Part shown: piece after piece, positions 46,350 through 55,274 of the stretch
Position numbering within the stretch: the stretch's first letter is position 1
Layout of the letters: every line of letters starts with the position of its first letter
Source: JACRLV01 sp045863555
GTDB lineage: Bacteria > Planctomycetota > Phycisphaerae > UBA1845 > Fen-1342
Length of the DNA stretch: 64,000 bases
NCBI GenBank assembly: GCA_045863555.1
Contig: BTUU01000021.1
Coordinates: forward strand, 32,766 to 96,765
Reading direction: 5' to 3'
Translations under genes and position numbers: made by a program
Notes under the pieces: model-generated
The model's database searches: none
What the model saw: only the letters and a program-made list of their open reading frames with translations
What the model was told of the DNA's origin: nothing

Positions 46350-48386
46350 GTGACGGATTCGCCCACGCCCGCCCCATACGATCCGCTCCCCCCGCACGAT
46401 CTCCGCCAACCGCCGCCGATCTCCGGCTGGGCGATCGCCTGGCTGGCGGCGATGGTCGGCTGGCTTTCGCTGATCGCGTTCACGGGGCTTTACGGCGGAG
46501 CGGATTTCGAACCGACCGATGCGTGGGTCGCGCAGACCGCGCGCGAGATGAGCGAATCGAAGGACTGGACGGGGTACGTGGTTCCCCACTTCAGCGGGGA
46601 GCTGCGGCTTCAGAAGTCGCCCGGGGCCTACTGGGCGGCGTGCCTCGTCGCGTGGATTCGCGGAACGCCGATCGACGAGGCGGCCGTCCGGATTCCCAAC
46701 GGCTTTGCGGCCCTGCTGACGGTCGTGTCGGTGTTCTGGCTGGCGCGGCGGATCGCAGGCGACCGCGCGGCCGTCTTTGCGGGCTTTGCGGCGGCGGCCA
46801 GCGGCGTCCTGCTCTACTGGACGCACCGGGGCGCGAGCGACCTGGGCACGGCGAGCCTGATGGCCGCGTCGCTGGCGTGCCTCTGGATCGCGCTGGAGTC
46901 CGAGCCGCGCGGCTGGCGACAGACGCTCATCCTGCTCGCGGGATATCTCTTCGCGGGCCTGTCGATGCTCTACAAGATGCCGATGCCGCTCGCGTGCGTC
47001 GGCATTCCGGTATTGGCGTATCTGCTGATCGGCCGGCGCTGGAGCGTGCTGAAGGACTGGCGGCATCTCGCGGGCCTGGTCTTGTTTCTCGTCCCATGGC
47101 TGCCCTGGCTGATCGCGTTCAACACGCTCGAATCGGGGGCCGCGGCGGCCGGCGGCGGAGTCGATCTCTGGACGACGCTTCAGAAGTGGCGTGCGGAGTA
47201 CTGGGATCGCATCACGGGCGCGCTGCCGAGCGTCGAGGACCAGGCGGGCGACTGGCAGATGTACTTCCTCTACATCGGCGTCGCGTTCGTCTTCGCGGTG
47301 CCGTTCAGCCTGTCGATCCCCGGGGCCCTGGTTCGCGGGTTTCGGCGAAGCGGGGAGGTCGACCGGCGCGGCCAGCTCTTCGTTACTCTCTGGTTTCTGT
47401 CGCTCTTCGCGTTCTTCACGGCCGCGGCCGGGAAGGAAACGCGCTACCTGCTGCCGGTGATGCCGCCGCTGTTTGTGCTGCTGGGGATCGAACTGGCGGC
47501 GTTTTTTGATCCGAAGGGGTGGCGAAATCCGCGGCTGGAGCGGATCGGGGCGATCGCGGCGACGGTGCTCACCCTCGTCGGGGCGGTCGCGGGCTTTTTC
47601 GTGGTGCGACGCTTCATCGGCAGGCACGCAGAGGCGATGAGCTTTGCGTGGGATCAGTTGGCGCTCCCGCTGGTGGTTACGCTCGCGATCTTCTCGGCCG
47701 GAATCGTTGCGTCGGCCTGGCTCTATGCGGGGGGGCGGCGTTCGGCGTCGTTCGGAGCATTGGTGGCGATGATGTGGGCCGGGTGGCTCTGGGTTCGGCC
47801 GGCGCTGATGCCCATCATCGGTGCGAGTCCGGCGTTCACGGACTTCGGCCACCAGCTCCGCGACCGGGTGCCGGTCGAGATGCGCGGCTCAATCTTCCAG
47901 GTCGCGCAGCAGGATCCGCGAATCACCTGGCACAGCGATGTTCGCTTCCCGCGCATCGTCGACCAGATCGAACTGCTCAAAAAGCAGGGCGGCGCGCGGA
48001 CGCGGGCGGCGGAGGAGCGAATCGTCGCGGAGGCGATGATCGAGCGGCTGCGCGGCGATGCGCCGGTGCTGCTCGTCTGCGATCCGCTGAGCTTTGTCCG
48101 CTTTCATTCAGCCGAGGCCGCGGACGCGATGCGGGCGGAGCGTGTCTACCGTCCGAAGACCTATCTCTGGCTCGTCGCCCGCACGGGGCGGCTCGATCAT
48201 CGATTCGTGCTCTTCTCGAACAAGCCCCCGCCGTGGCCGGAGCCGGCGCTTCCGTTCCCGGCTGAATCGCTCACGAAGAACGGGTTCTCCATGGAGGCGG
48301 TTTCGCCGGAAGGCCCCGGCGCGTCGATGCCGGCGCCATCGTCCGCTTCCGCGCCCGCGTCCCAGGCCGCCGGTGGCCGGCCGTGA
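46350..48386 (+). CDS. Membrane glycosyltransferase, GT39/ArnT-like
   Basis: A 678-residue protein with about ten to eleven membrane helices between residues 25 and 475, then a soluble C-terminal domain. The first extracytoplasmic loop has FEPTDAWVAQTAREM and LRLQKSPGAYW, where acidic residues and the KxP segment resemble the DE-type catalytic loop and KPPL motif of GT39/GT83 (PMT, ArnT) enzymes. These move sugars from polyprenyl phosphate to lipid or protein. The C-terminus is Pro/Ala/Ser-rich and disordered. The start is GTG with GGGAG upstream. The stop overlaps the next gene's GTG, and that neighbour is an acyltransferase, pointing to lipid A or related envelope lipid modification. Confidence 0.85.
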   Translation: MTDSPTPAPYDPLPPHDLRQPPPISGWAIAWLAAMVGWLSLIAFTGLYGGADFEPTDAWVAQTAREMSESKDWTGYVVPHFSGELRLQKSPGAYWAACLVAWIRGTPIDEAAVRIPNGFAALLTVVSVFWLARRIAGDRAAVFAGFAAAASGVLLYWTHRGASDLGTASLMAASLACLWIALESEPRGWRQTLILLAGYLFAGLSMLYKMPMPLACVGIPVLAYLLIGRRWSVLKDWRHLAGLVLFLVPWLPWLIAFNTLESGAAAAGGGVDLWTTLQKWRAEYWDRITGALPSVEDQAGDWQMYFLYIGVAFVFAVPFSLSIPGALVRGFRRSGEVDRRGQLFVTLWFLSLFAFFTAAAGKETRYLLPVMPPLFVLLGIELAAFFDPKGWRNPRLERIGAIAATVLTLVGAVAGFFVVRRFIGRHAEAMSFAWDQLALPLVVTLAIFSAGIVASAWLYAGGRRSASFGALVAMMWAGWLWVRPALMPIIGASPAFTDFGHQLRDRVPVEMRGSIFQVAQQDPRITWHSDVRFPRIVDQIELLKKQGGARTRAAEERIVAEAMIERLRGDAPVLLVCDPLSFVRFHSAEAADAMRAERVYRPKTYLWLVARTGRLDHRFVLFSNKPPPWPEPALPFPAESLTKNGFSMEAVSPEGPGASMPAPSSASAPASQAAGGRP

Positions 48387-49396
48387 GTCGGCGCACGAAA
48401 CCGCCGGCCGCGCGACTGGAGCGCTGGAAGCTGGCGTGGCGCGAAGCGGGGGGCGGGCTGAAGGCCCTGCGAGCCATCGGTGAATACGTCGCGATCCGGC
48501 TCTGGGCGGCCCTCATCAGCCTCTTTCCCGTTGAAGTGAATCTGCGCTCGGCACGGTTCATGGGAACGATGTGGTGGTGGCTGCATCGGAATTCGCGCAC
48601 GCGCTCGATGGAGCACCTGCGCTTCGGCTTCCCGGATCTCGACGACGCCCGGCGGGAGAAGATCGCCCGCGAATCGCTCAAGCACTGGGCGCAGGTCTAT
48701 CTCGTCGAATCCATTCTGACGCCGCGGCTCGTGAATGAGTGGACATGGTCGCGATACGTAACACTGGACGACTCGGTGCAGCCGGCGCTGCGGCGGCTGA
48801 TCCTCGGCGAGCCGGTGATCATGGTCACGCCGCACTTCGGCAACTTCGAGCTGATGGGGTTTCTCATCGCCAAGCTCGGCTTTCCGCTCAGCGCGGTGAT
48901 GCGCCCGCTCGACAACGCGCTGCTCACCAGCTACGTGGAGCGTTCGCGCGAGGCGGGCGGACTGACGCTGCTCTACAAGAAGGGGGCGGTGGAGTCGGCC
49001 GCGCCGCTGCTGGAGTCGGGCGGCGTGCTCTGCTTCATCGCCGACCAGGACGCGGGCTCCCGGGGGATTTTCGTCGATTTCTTCAACCGCCCGGCCTCGT
49101 GGTACAAGTCGATCGGCCTGCTGGCGATGCACAGCCGCGTGCCGGTGATCGTCGGGCACATGGCGCGGGCGCGCCAGGGCTTCCACTACCGGATGCACGT
49201 GGATCGGGTGATTCGCCCGGAAGAGTGGGACGCGCAGGATGATCCGCTGCGGTGGATCACGACGGCGTTCGCGAACGACTTTGAGCGGGCGATCCGCCGG
49301 CACCCCGAGCAGTATCTCTGGGCCCACCGGCGCTGGAAATCGGAGCCGGGGCAGCGGCGAACGGGAAAGAAGAGAGAGACGCCGGCGCAATCCTAG
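48383..49396 (+). CDS. Lysophospholipid/lipid A acyltransferase (LpxL/HtrB-like)
   Basis: A 337-residue membrane-associated acyltransferase. HFGNFE at about 151-156 is the HX4E catalytic motif of the LpxL/HtrB branch. FIADQDAGSRGIFVDFFNRPASWY holds the second motif, and VPVIVGHMAR matches the third. One N-terminal hydrophobic helix is at about 35-50. The family adds secondary acyl chains to lipid A or related glycolipids, using ACP or phospholipid donors. It is translationally coupled to the GT39-like gene (GTGA overlap), supporting a joint envelope-lipid role. A basic tail ends the protein. Confidence 0.9.
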   Translation: MSRRTKPPAARLERWKLAWREAGGGLKALRAIGEYVAIRLWAALISLFPVEVNLRSARFMGTMWWWLHRNSRTRSMEHLRFGFPDLDDARREKIARESLKHWAQVYLVESILTPRLVNEWTWSRYVTLDDSVQPALRRLILGEPVIMVTPHFGNFELMGFLIAKLGFPLSAVMRPLDNALLTSYVERSREAGGLTLLYKKGAVESAAPLLESGGVLCFIADQDAGSRGIFVDFFNRPASWYKSIGLLAMHSRVPVIVGHMARARQGFHYRMHVDRVIRPEEWDAQDDPLRWITTAFANDFERAIRRHPEQYLWAHRRWKSEPGQRRTGKKRETPAQS

Positions 49397-49449
49397 TGTC
49401 CGCCTCGCCGGGTGACTCTCGTTCCCATCGACGGCAGGCCGTTCCCAAC

Positions 49450-50463
49450 CTACGCGTCGGCGACCGCCTTCAGGTGGGGCAGATCGAGGATCGCGAAGCG
49501 CGTCTGGACGCTGGCGATGCGTTCACCCCGCTGCTCGATGTTGTGCTCATAGATCGGCCCCAGTCGCCCTGACGCCTGTGCGAGGTACTCCACACCCAGC
49601 GGGTTCAGGCCCATCACGCGCGTCGCCGTCGCGTCCACCGCGGCCAGGTTACGGCCCAGGATCAGGCAGCCCACCGGCTTGGCCGTGCCCATGATCGGCC
49701 CGTCACCCTCCATGCCGATGACGCCGTCGACGATCGCCAGGTGCGGCCGCACGGTCGCGTTGATGTCGAGGATCGACTGCGGAATGCCGTGCCAGTGCAG
49801 CACGTTCTTGGGCCAGCCGTAGACGATGCCCGGCATGACGCCGAAGAAGTTCTTCATGCTGCACGTCACGCCCGCCCAGTGATGCGTCTTCAGCTTCGGA
49901 AGTGAAACGACGAAGTCGGCTGCGAGCACGGTTTTCGGCAAGAGGAGCTGTTCGAGCGTCGTCCAGCCGCCGGCGTTCCCCACGCTGCCAACGTCGTCGT
50001 GATTCAGGTCTACAAAATCGAGCCGGGCTTCGCGCAGCATCCGCTCGGTCCCCGACTCATCCAGGACGAGGACGCTGTCCCGCCGATGGCCCTGCCCCTC
50101 GGCGACGACGACCGACGCCGCGTCGCGCCGTCGAAACGCCTCGGCGGCCGCCGCGACGACCGCCGGATGCGTATTGATGTGCGAGTGGCCCAGCGCGGTC
50201 TCGACGAGATTCGGCTTGAGCAGGACGCGCTTGCCTTTGACGCCGCCGCGCGTGACGCCGAGCGCATCGAGTCCCGACCCGATCGCCGCGACGAGTGATT
50301 GGTCGTACGCAGGCGCCCGCGCGATAAACACTTCGGCCCTCCGGCCGCCCTCATTGCGCCGATACGCCCGCGCGGCCATCATCGCGCCGCCGCCCAGCGC
50401 GATCGAGCCGCCCAAGGCGAGCAGATGCCGGCGGGTCATCCGGGGGTCAGGTTGCCGGTTCAT
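49450..50463 (-). CDS. DUF362 domain protein with Tat-like signal
   Basis: A 337-residue protein. A twin-arginine-like leader (MTRRHLLALGGSIALGGGAMMAA) is followed by the DUF362 domain: GKRVLLKPNLVETALGHSHINTHPAVV near the start, LPKLKTHHWAGVTCSMKNFFGVMPG in the middle and DGVIGMEGDGPIMGTAKPVG towards the end, all hallmark blocks of the family. Other DUF362 proteins carry 4Fe-4S ferredoxin domains; none is seen here. The biochemical reaction is unknown. GAGAGG lies before the ATG at 50463, which overlaps the stop codon of the upstream terpene-cyclase-like gene (ATGA), so both act together. Confidence 0.9.
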   Translation of the reverse strand: MNRQPDPRMTRRHLLALGGSIALGGGAMMAARAYRRNEGGRRAEVFIARAPAYDQSLVAAIGSGLDALGVTRGGVKGKRVLLKPNLVETALGHSHINTHPAVVAAAAEAFRRRDAASVVVAEGQGHRRDSVLVLDESGTERMLREARLDFVDLNHDDVGSVGNAGGWTTLEQLLLPKTVLAADFVVSLPKLKTHHWAGVTCSMKNFFGVMPGIVYGWPKNVLHWHGIPQSILDINATVRPHLAIVDGVIGMEGDGPIMGTAKPVGCLILGRNLAAVDATATRVMGLNPLGVEYLAQASGRLGPIYEHNIEQRGERIASVQTRFAILDLPHLKAVADA

Positions 50464-51347
50464 GCCGCCTCTCCCCATCGGCCGATCCACGGCGGGCTGG
50501 CGGCGATCAGCAGCAGTGCGTCATGTTGCGGATTGGCCGGCCGCTCCGCCAGGCGGTCGATCGCCTCGGAGAGCCATTCGGCGGCGGCGGCGGGGCGGGC
50601 GTCCCACGCCGCGAGGCCGATCAGGCCCCAGCCCAGCGCGAGCGGCGAGCGGATTCGCGGAAGTTCTGCGCCAAGAAATTCGATTCCCCGTTCGACGGCC
50701 GCGAGTCTCGGACCGCCGGCCAGCGCGGCCAATGCCACGCCCGTCGTTTCCGGAAACGGCCGCAATGTGTTCGCGAGAACCTGCGTGTTGCCGTAGTTCC
50801 ATCCGCCCGAAGGGATCGCCCGGTCGACGATGAGCCGCTGCGCTTCGTCGAAGCGCGGTTGCGCCGCATGTCCGGCCGCCCGCAACGCGAGCATCGCATA
50901 CGCCGTCGGCTCGACCCAGGAGTGCGTCCCGTCCACCCACGCCCAGCCGACGAGCGACGCGTCGTGCTGATGCTCGGCCGTGCGGACTGAGCTGGTTTTC
51001 GCCGTGCACGCGAGCATCCATCGAACGGCCCGCGTGACCGAGTCGCGGAAGCGTCCGGCGTCTGCGCGGAGCCACGCTAGGACCGCGAGCGACGTCGGCC
51101 AGCAGGGGCCCGCCAACTCCGCGCTGACGGGCACCTCGCCGCCGGATTTCTGGATCGAGGCGAGCCACTCCGCGCCGCGGGTCGCCGCCGGCCGCGCTTC
51201 CATGTCGGGCCTCGAGAGCAGTGCGAGCGTGCCGAGCGCCGTCGGTTCGGCCGCGCCGGCGCCGCGAGCGCTGTAAGCCCACGCCCCGGACGGCCGCTGG
51301 GCGGCGATCAGCCGATCGGTGAGGATGTCGTTTCGCAGCGCGTGCAT
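50460..51347 (-). CDS. Prenyltransferase/squalene-oxidase-repeat-like protein
   Basis: A 295-residue protein of alpha-alpha-barrel repeats, with segments of the terpene-cyclase/prenyltransferase repeat type: LIAAQRPSGAWAYSARG, EWLASIQKSGGEVPVSAELAG, PTAYAMLALRAAG and GGWNYGNTQVLANTL. It is about half the length of squalene-hopene cyclases, with no DxDD motif and no signal peptide, so cyclase activity is doubtful. Coupled by ATGA overlap to the DUF362 gene. GGAG precedes the start. Confidence 0.82.
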   Translation of the reverse strand: MHALRNDILTDRLIAAQRPSGAWAYSARGAGAAEPTALGTLALLSRPDMEARPAATRGAEWLASIQKSGGEVPVSAELAGPCWPTSLAVLAWLRADAGRFRDSVTRAVRWMLACTAKTSSVRTAEHQHDASLVGWAWVDGTHSWVEPTAYAMLALRAAGHAAQPRFDEAQRLIVDRAIPSGGWNYGNTQVLANTLRPFPETTGVALAALAGGPRLAAVERGIEFLGAELPRIRSPLALGWGLIGLAAWDARPAAAAEWLSEAIDRLAERPANPQHDALLLIAASPPWIGRWGEAA

Positions 51348-51460
51348 GCCCGGACTCCGGAGGCGGGGCGAGCGGCAGCGCTCCCTCCAGTGCTATCGAC
51401 CGGGCGACGCGGGGGCTGCGGCGGGGAGTCCGGATTCGCAGGGGGGCCGCCGGAGCGGTG

Positions 51461-51499
51461 AAAAAAAAAACGCAAGGGCCACCCGTTATCGGGCGGCCC
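51461..51499 (-). terminator. Rho-independent terminator of the gene at 51547-51795
   Basis: On the minus strand a 9-bp GC-rich stem (51499-51491 with 51484-51476, one G-U) with a 6-base loop is followed closely by ten T. It separates the small gene from the terpene-cyclase-like/DUF362 pair. Confidence 0.85.
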
Positions 51500-51546
51500 T
51501 CGCCGGAAGCTGAATTGTCGGGTGGTCGCCGATCGACCGCCCCGCC

Positions 51547-51795
51547 TCAGAAGATTTCTTCGCCCCACTGCTCGTGAAACGCCTCATCGTTCACGACGGC
51601 GAAGAACCCGTCATCGTCGACCTCGATGTCATAGACGGCGTCTGCCACCGATCGCTCGGCGAACCAGCGCGTAAGCACTGTTTGCAGGTTGTGCTCGTCC
51701 CAGCCCTCAGGCAGATCCAGGTCGACGGATCGAACCTTGGCAAAGTCGTAACCGAATCGCGGCACGCATCGGATTGTCGTCAGCGTCTTTCGCAT
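51547..51795 (-). CDS. Small acidic hypothetical protein
   Basis: An 82-residue acidic protein (RSVDLDLPEGWDEHNLQTVL, YDIEVDDDGFFAVVNDEAF). No family is recognised and there is no signal or membrane segment. It is supported by coding-like composition, a clear ATG, and a strong terminator just after its stop codon. It could be an adaptor, inhibitor or antitoxin-like protein, but nothing in the sequence decides this. Confidence 0.6.
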   Translation of the reverse strand: MRKTLTTIRCVPRFGYDFAKVRSVDLDLPEGWDEHNLQTVLTRWFAERSVADAVYDIEVDDDGFFAVVNDEAFHEQWGEEIF

Positions 51796-51974
51796 CTGCT
51801 TCTACCCTGCCGCGAAGCCGAACCCGCTCATCGATTCTTCTCTTCGCTCTGCGCAATCGATTATAAACGCGCCCGCTGCCGTTTCCAAATTCCACAATCC
51901 CTCTTCTTTAAGAATCGGAAGCGCCGCGAAAAAGGGCAACCCGAAATCCGCACTAATTCCTTGGTGCAGGCCGC

Positions 51975-53111
51975 TCAATGCGCCGGCAGCGCGTCGACGA
52001 GCTGGTGCATTTCGTCCGTCGAATTGTAGAAGTGCGGGCTGGCCCGCAGCCGCCCGAAGCGGTTGGCGATGATGATCTTGAACTCGTTTCGCAGATGCTT
52101 GCGGATCACGTCCGTGTCGTGCTTGTCGGATGAAAACGTCACGATCCCGCTCCACTCGCTCGCCGTGCGCGGGCTGTGGATCCGCCACCCCTTCGAACGC
52201 AGTCCCTCGACGAGCAGGTCGGTGTTCTGCTTCACACGCACCTGGATCTCGTCGATGCCCACGGTCGCGATCAGATCGAGCGCGGCCCCGAGGGCACAGA
52301 TCCCCGCCAGATTGTAGGCGCCGCTGTCGAACCGCCGGGCGTCGTCGTGAAAGTCCTCGACGCGCATCCGCGTGATTTCCGTCTCGTAGCCGTGCTTCAT
52401 GCACATGTAGCCGATCTCGGTCGGCTTGATGTGCCCGATCAGTTCGCGCTGGCAGTAGAACACGCCGATCCCCTCCGGCGCGCAGAGCCACTTGTGGCCG
52501 CCGGCCGACAGGAAATCGATGTTCATCGCGCGTACGTCAAGCGGATGGACGCCCAGCGACTGGATCGCATCGACGAAGAGCAGCACGCCCTTGTCGCGGC
52601 ACAGTTCGCCCAGCCGCGTCAGGTCGGTGCGGAAGCCGTTGGACCACTGGACGGACGAAATCGCGACGAGCCGCGTCCGCCGGTCGATCGCCCGCGCGAT
52701 CTGGTCGAACGGGATTCGCCCGTCCTCCTCCGCGACGCGCTTCAGGCCGATTCCGCGCGATTCCAGCGCCATCCACGGATAGACATTTGCCGGAAACTCC
52801 ATCGTGGTCGAGACGACATTGTCCCCGGTGATCCACTGGATCCCGCTCGCGATGTAATTGATCCCCTCGGACGTGTTCTTGACGAACGTGACTTCGTCCG
52901 CGTTCGCGTTGATCAGCTTCGCCGCGGCCGCCCGGACCCGCTCCGCGGTGCGGTAATAGGTCCCGCGCAGATACGCGTACTCACTGAGCTCGCGGGCGTA
53001 GCCGGCCAGCGCCTCCGCGGCCGGCGCGGAGATCGGCGCGACGGCGGCGTGGTTCTGGAAGTTGAAGTTCCGAGTGATCGGGAAGCGGTCTCGGATTTCA
53101 CTCAGATTCAT
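51975..53111 (-). CDS. PLP-dependent aminotransferase class V (cysteine desulfurase-like)
   Basis: A 378-residue fold-type I PLP enzyme. The cofactor lysine is in DFLSAGGHKWLCAPEGIG, and the Asp binding the pyridine nitrogen in LLFVDAIQSLGVH. The N-terminal NHAAVAPISAPAAEAL and FVKNTSEGINYIASG match the class V/Csd family. No clear catalytic Cys loop of IscS/SufS is seen, so it may be an isopenicillin-epimerase-like or kynureninase-like enzyme rather than a cysteine desulfurase. Start chosen at the third ATG (53111) because GGAGG is nine bases upstream; 53120 and 53129 are alternatives. Confidence 0.88.
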   Translation of the reverse strand: MNLSEIRDRFPITRNFNFQNHAAVAPISAPAAEALAGYARELSEYAYLRGTYYRTAERVRAAAAKLINANADEVTFVKNTSEGINYIASGIQWITGDNVVSTTMEFPANVYPWMALESRGIGLKRVAEEDGRIPFDQIARAIDRRTRLVAISSVQWSNGFRTDLTRLGELCRDKGVLLFVDAIQSLGVHPLDVRAMNIDFLSAGGHKWLCAPEGIGVFYCQRELIGHIKPTEIGYMCMKHGYETEITRMRVEDFHDDARRFDSGAYNLAGICALGAALDLIATVGIDEIQVRVKQNTDLLVEGLRSKGWRIHSPRTASEWSGIVTFSSDKHDTDVIRKHLRNEFKIIIANRFGRLRASPHFYNSTDEMHQLVDALPAH

Positions 53112-53411
53112 CCGCGGCATCCTCCGCACCGCACGCGCGGCGCGATTCCATATCTGTTTATCGGCGCAAAGCCGGCACTACTCCCCGGAAGTCCGGCCCG
53201 AATCGAGTCACGGCCTGCCCCCGCCCCTCTCAATCATACGACGATTCGCGGCCGGCGGTTATTTTTTTTCCCCCCGGCATTTCTCGCGTTTTCCCCGGCC
53301 GCCAGCGTACCCCTGCGGCGATTGGGGGGGTATGATCTCCCCCTGGCTTCTATTTTGGCGCGTTTTCGGGGCGGCTGGCCGAGCGGCCCCGGATTCCTGA
53401 GGACCGAATTG
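53112..53411. other. 300-base intergenic region between divergent genes
   Basis: The interval holds a T8C6 run near 53264 and a G6 run near 53325. Neither strand shows a confident promoter pair, and no coding sequence was recognised. Starts of both flanking genes are supported by their own ribosome sites. Confidence 0.4.
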
Positions 53412-55097
53412 ATGAACGCATCCGCCGTTGCCTCCGAGGTTCGCCCCGGTCTTGCGGGGGCCGGCGCGAGGCCGTTCAAGCCGCTGACCGAGCGACTCCT
53501 GATCATCGGGCTGGACGGTGCGACGTTCGACGTACTGACGCCGATGATGGACGCGGGGCGGATGCCTCACCTGCGCCGGCTCATCGAATCGGGCGTTTCG
53601 GGCGTGCTCAATTCGACCAAGCCGCCGATCACGCCGGCCGCGTGGACGACCTTCATGACCGGCAAGGGGCCCGGCAAGCACGGCATCGTCGATTTCGAGA
53701 AGTATGACCCCCTCGCGCACGAGCTGTCCTTCAACAGCACGTTCGAAATCCGCGAAAAGACGATCTGGGAGCTGCTCAGCGAAAAAGGGCTCCGCGTCGG
53801 CAGCATCAACGTGCCGATGACCTATCCGCCCCGGCCGGTGAACGGGTTCATGATCAGCGGATTCGAGACGCCGAGCATCAACGCCGAATTCACCTGGCCC
53901 CGCGAGCTCAAGCAGGAGATTTTGCGCGAGATTCCGAACTACAGCTACAAGACGAACTGGCGGCGCGGCGCGGGCGGGGGCCTGGCGCTGCTCAAGGACA
54001 ATCTCGACTACATCGCGGGCAGCTTCGAGCAGGGTTGGCAGCTCACGCAACACTGCGGCGATCGCTTCGGCTGGGATGTCCTGATGGTCGTCTTCAAGCT
54101 CGTCGACAACCTCCAGCACAAGGCCTGGAAGTACCTCGATCCCAGGTACAACCACCGCTACCCGCAGGAACGCGAGATGACGGCGGCCGTCTTCGCCTCG
54201 CTCGACGCCTCCCTCGGGAAGCTATTCGACTATGCCGAGCGGAACGGCGCGACCGTCCTGATCATGTCCGACCACGGCCACGGCAGCCTGGAGGGCAAGG
54301 CCCAGCCGAACCTGCTGCTGAAGAAGTGGGGTTACCTGACGCTTCGCAATCCCATGACCCAGGTGGGCCAGCGCCTCAGCTACTGGGCCCACCGGCTGAC
54401 CAAGGGCAAGGCCACGCGCTTCGAGCAGGGCAGCCGGGGGATCGAGCGCGATCTCGCCGTCGACTGGGGCCGGACGCGCGCCTGCGTCATGCACGCGGGC
54501 ATCTACGGCTTTCTATACGTCAATCTCAAGGGCCGTGGCCCGGTGGGCATCGTCGATCCGGCCGATTACGACCGCCTGCGCGACGAGCTGATCGAGCGCC
54601 TCTCCGCGGAGACGATGGTCACGCCGGCCGGCGAGACGCGCCGCATCTTCCCCGAGATTCACAAGGCCGAGGAGCTGTACGGCTGCTCGCGCGAGGAACG
54701 GCCGGACATGCCCGACCTCCTGCTCGCGCCCGAGCCGGGTCTGGCGGTCATCCGCAAGATTCGCGGGGCCCGCCCGGTCCGCTGGAGCCCGGAATCGCGC
54801 CTCGAGGGCACGCACCGCCTTGAGGGCGTCTTCGCCCTGCACGGCCGCAACGTCCGCCGCGGAGCGAAGATCGACGGCAACATCGTCGACCTGACGCCGA
54901 CGGTCCTGGCGGCGCTTGGCCTGCGCGTTCCCGTGGACATGGAGGGCCGCGTGATCTCGGAGGCGTTCACGACGGAGCCGACGATCGAGCGCGAGCCGCC
55001 GGTCAAGAAGGTCATGGAAGAGCACGCAGCGGTATACACCGACGCCGAGCGCCGCACGCTGGAGCAGCGGCTGAGCGAGCTGGGGTATCTGGAGTAG
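53412..55097 (+). CDS. Alkaline phosphatase superfamily protein (type I phosphodiesterase/nucleotide pyrophosphatase-like)
   Basis: A 561-residue protein. LLIIGLDGATFDVLTPMMDAG contains the first metal-binding Asp and the Thr nucleophile of the phosphodiesterase family, followed by TPAAWTTFMTGKGPGKHGI. VLIMSDHGHGS gives the second metal site (DH), and a late LEGTHRLEGVFALHG the third His. No signal peptide is present, so it may act in the cytoplasm. Related proteins hydrolyse nucleotides or glycerophospholipid head groups or move phosphoethanolamine. The ATG at 53412 is preceded by AGGA; the frame is open much further upstream but that part is antisense to the aminotransferase gene. Confidence 0.88.
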   Translation: MNASAVASEVRPGLAGAGARPFKPLTERLLIIGLDGATFDVLTPMMDAGRMPHLRRLIESGVSGVLNSTKPPITPAAWTTFMTGKGPGKHGIVDFEKYDPLAHELSFNSTFEIREKTIWELLSEKGLRVGSINVPMTYPPRPVNGFMISGFETPSINAEFTWPRELKQEILREIPNYSYKTNWRRGAGGGLALLKDNLDYIAGSFEQGWQLTQHCGDRFGWDVLMVVFKLVDNLQHKAWKYLDPRYNHRYPQEREMTAAVFASLDASLGKLFDYAERNGATVLIMSDHGHGSLEGKAQPNLLLKKWGYLTLRNPMTQVGQRLSYWAHRLTKGKATRFEQGSRGIERDLAVDWGRTRACVMHAGIYGFLYVNLKGRGPVGIVDPADYDRLRDELIERLSAETMVTPAGETRRIFPEIHKAEELYGCSREERPDMPDLLLAPEPGLAVIRKIRGARPVRWSPESRLEGTHRLEGVFALHGRNVRRGAKIDGNIVDLTPTVLAALGLRVPVDMEGRVISEAFTTEPTIEREPPVKKVMEEHAAVYTDAERRTLEQRLSELGYLE

Positions 55098-55274
55098 CTC
55101 TTAGGTCGGTCAACATCGCTCGATCGCACCGCCTTGGTAGGTCCGAATTCGGCAGCGCATTCGCACAGGATCCGGGACGTACCGCCTTTGACCCTGCCGC
55201 CCCCAAACGGGTACACTCGAACCGGATTCGGGGGAAAGTGGTGGCCGCTCCGGCGGCTTGTCTGGGCTCAACGG

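Noticed and set aside
52176..53411. Upstream in-frame extension of the alkaline-phosphatase-superfamily gene
   Set aside because: The extension is antisense to the aminotransferase gene. Family similarity begins only after the ATG at 53412, which has its own AGGA site.
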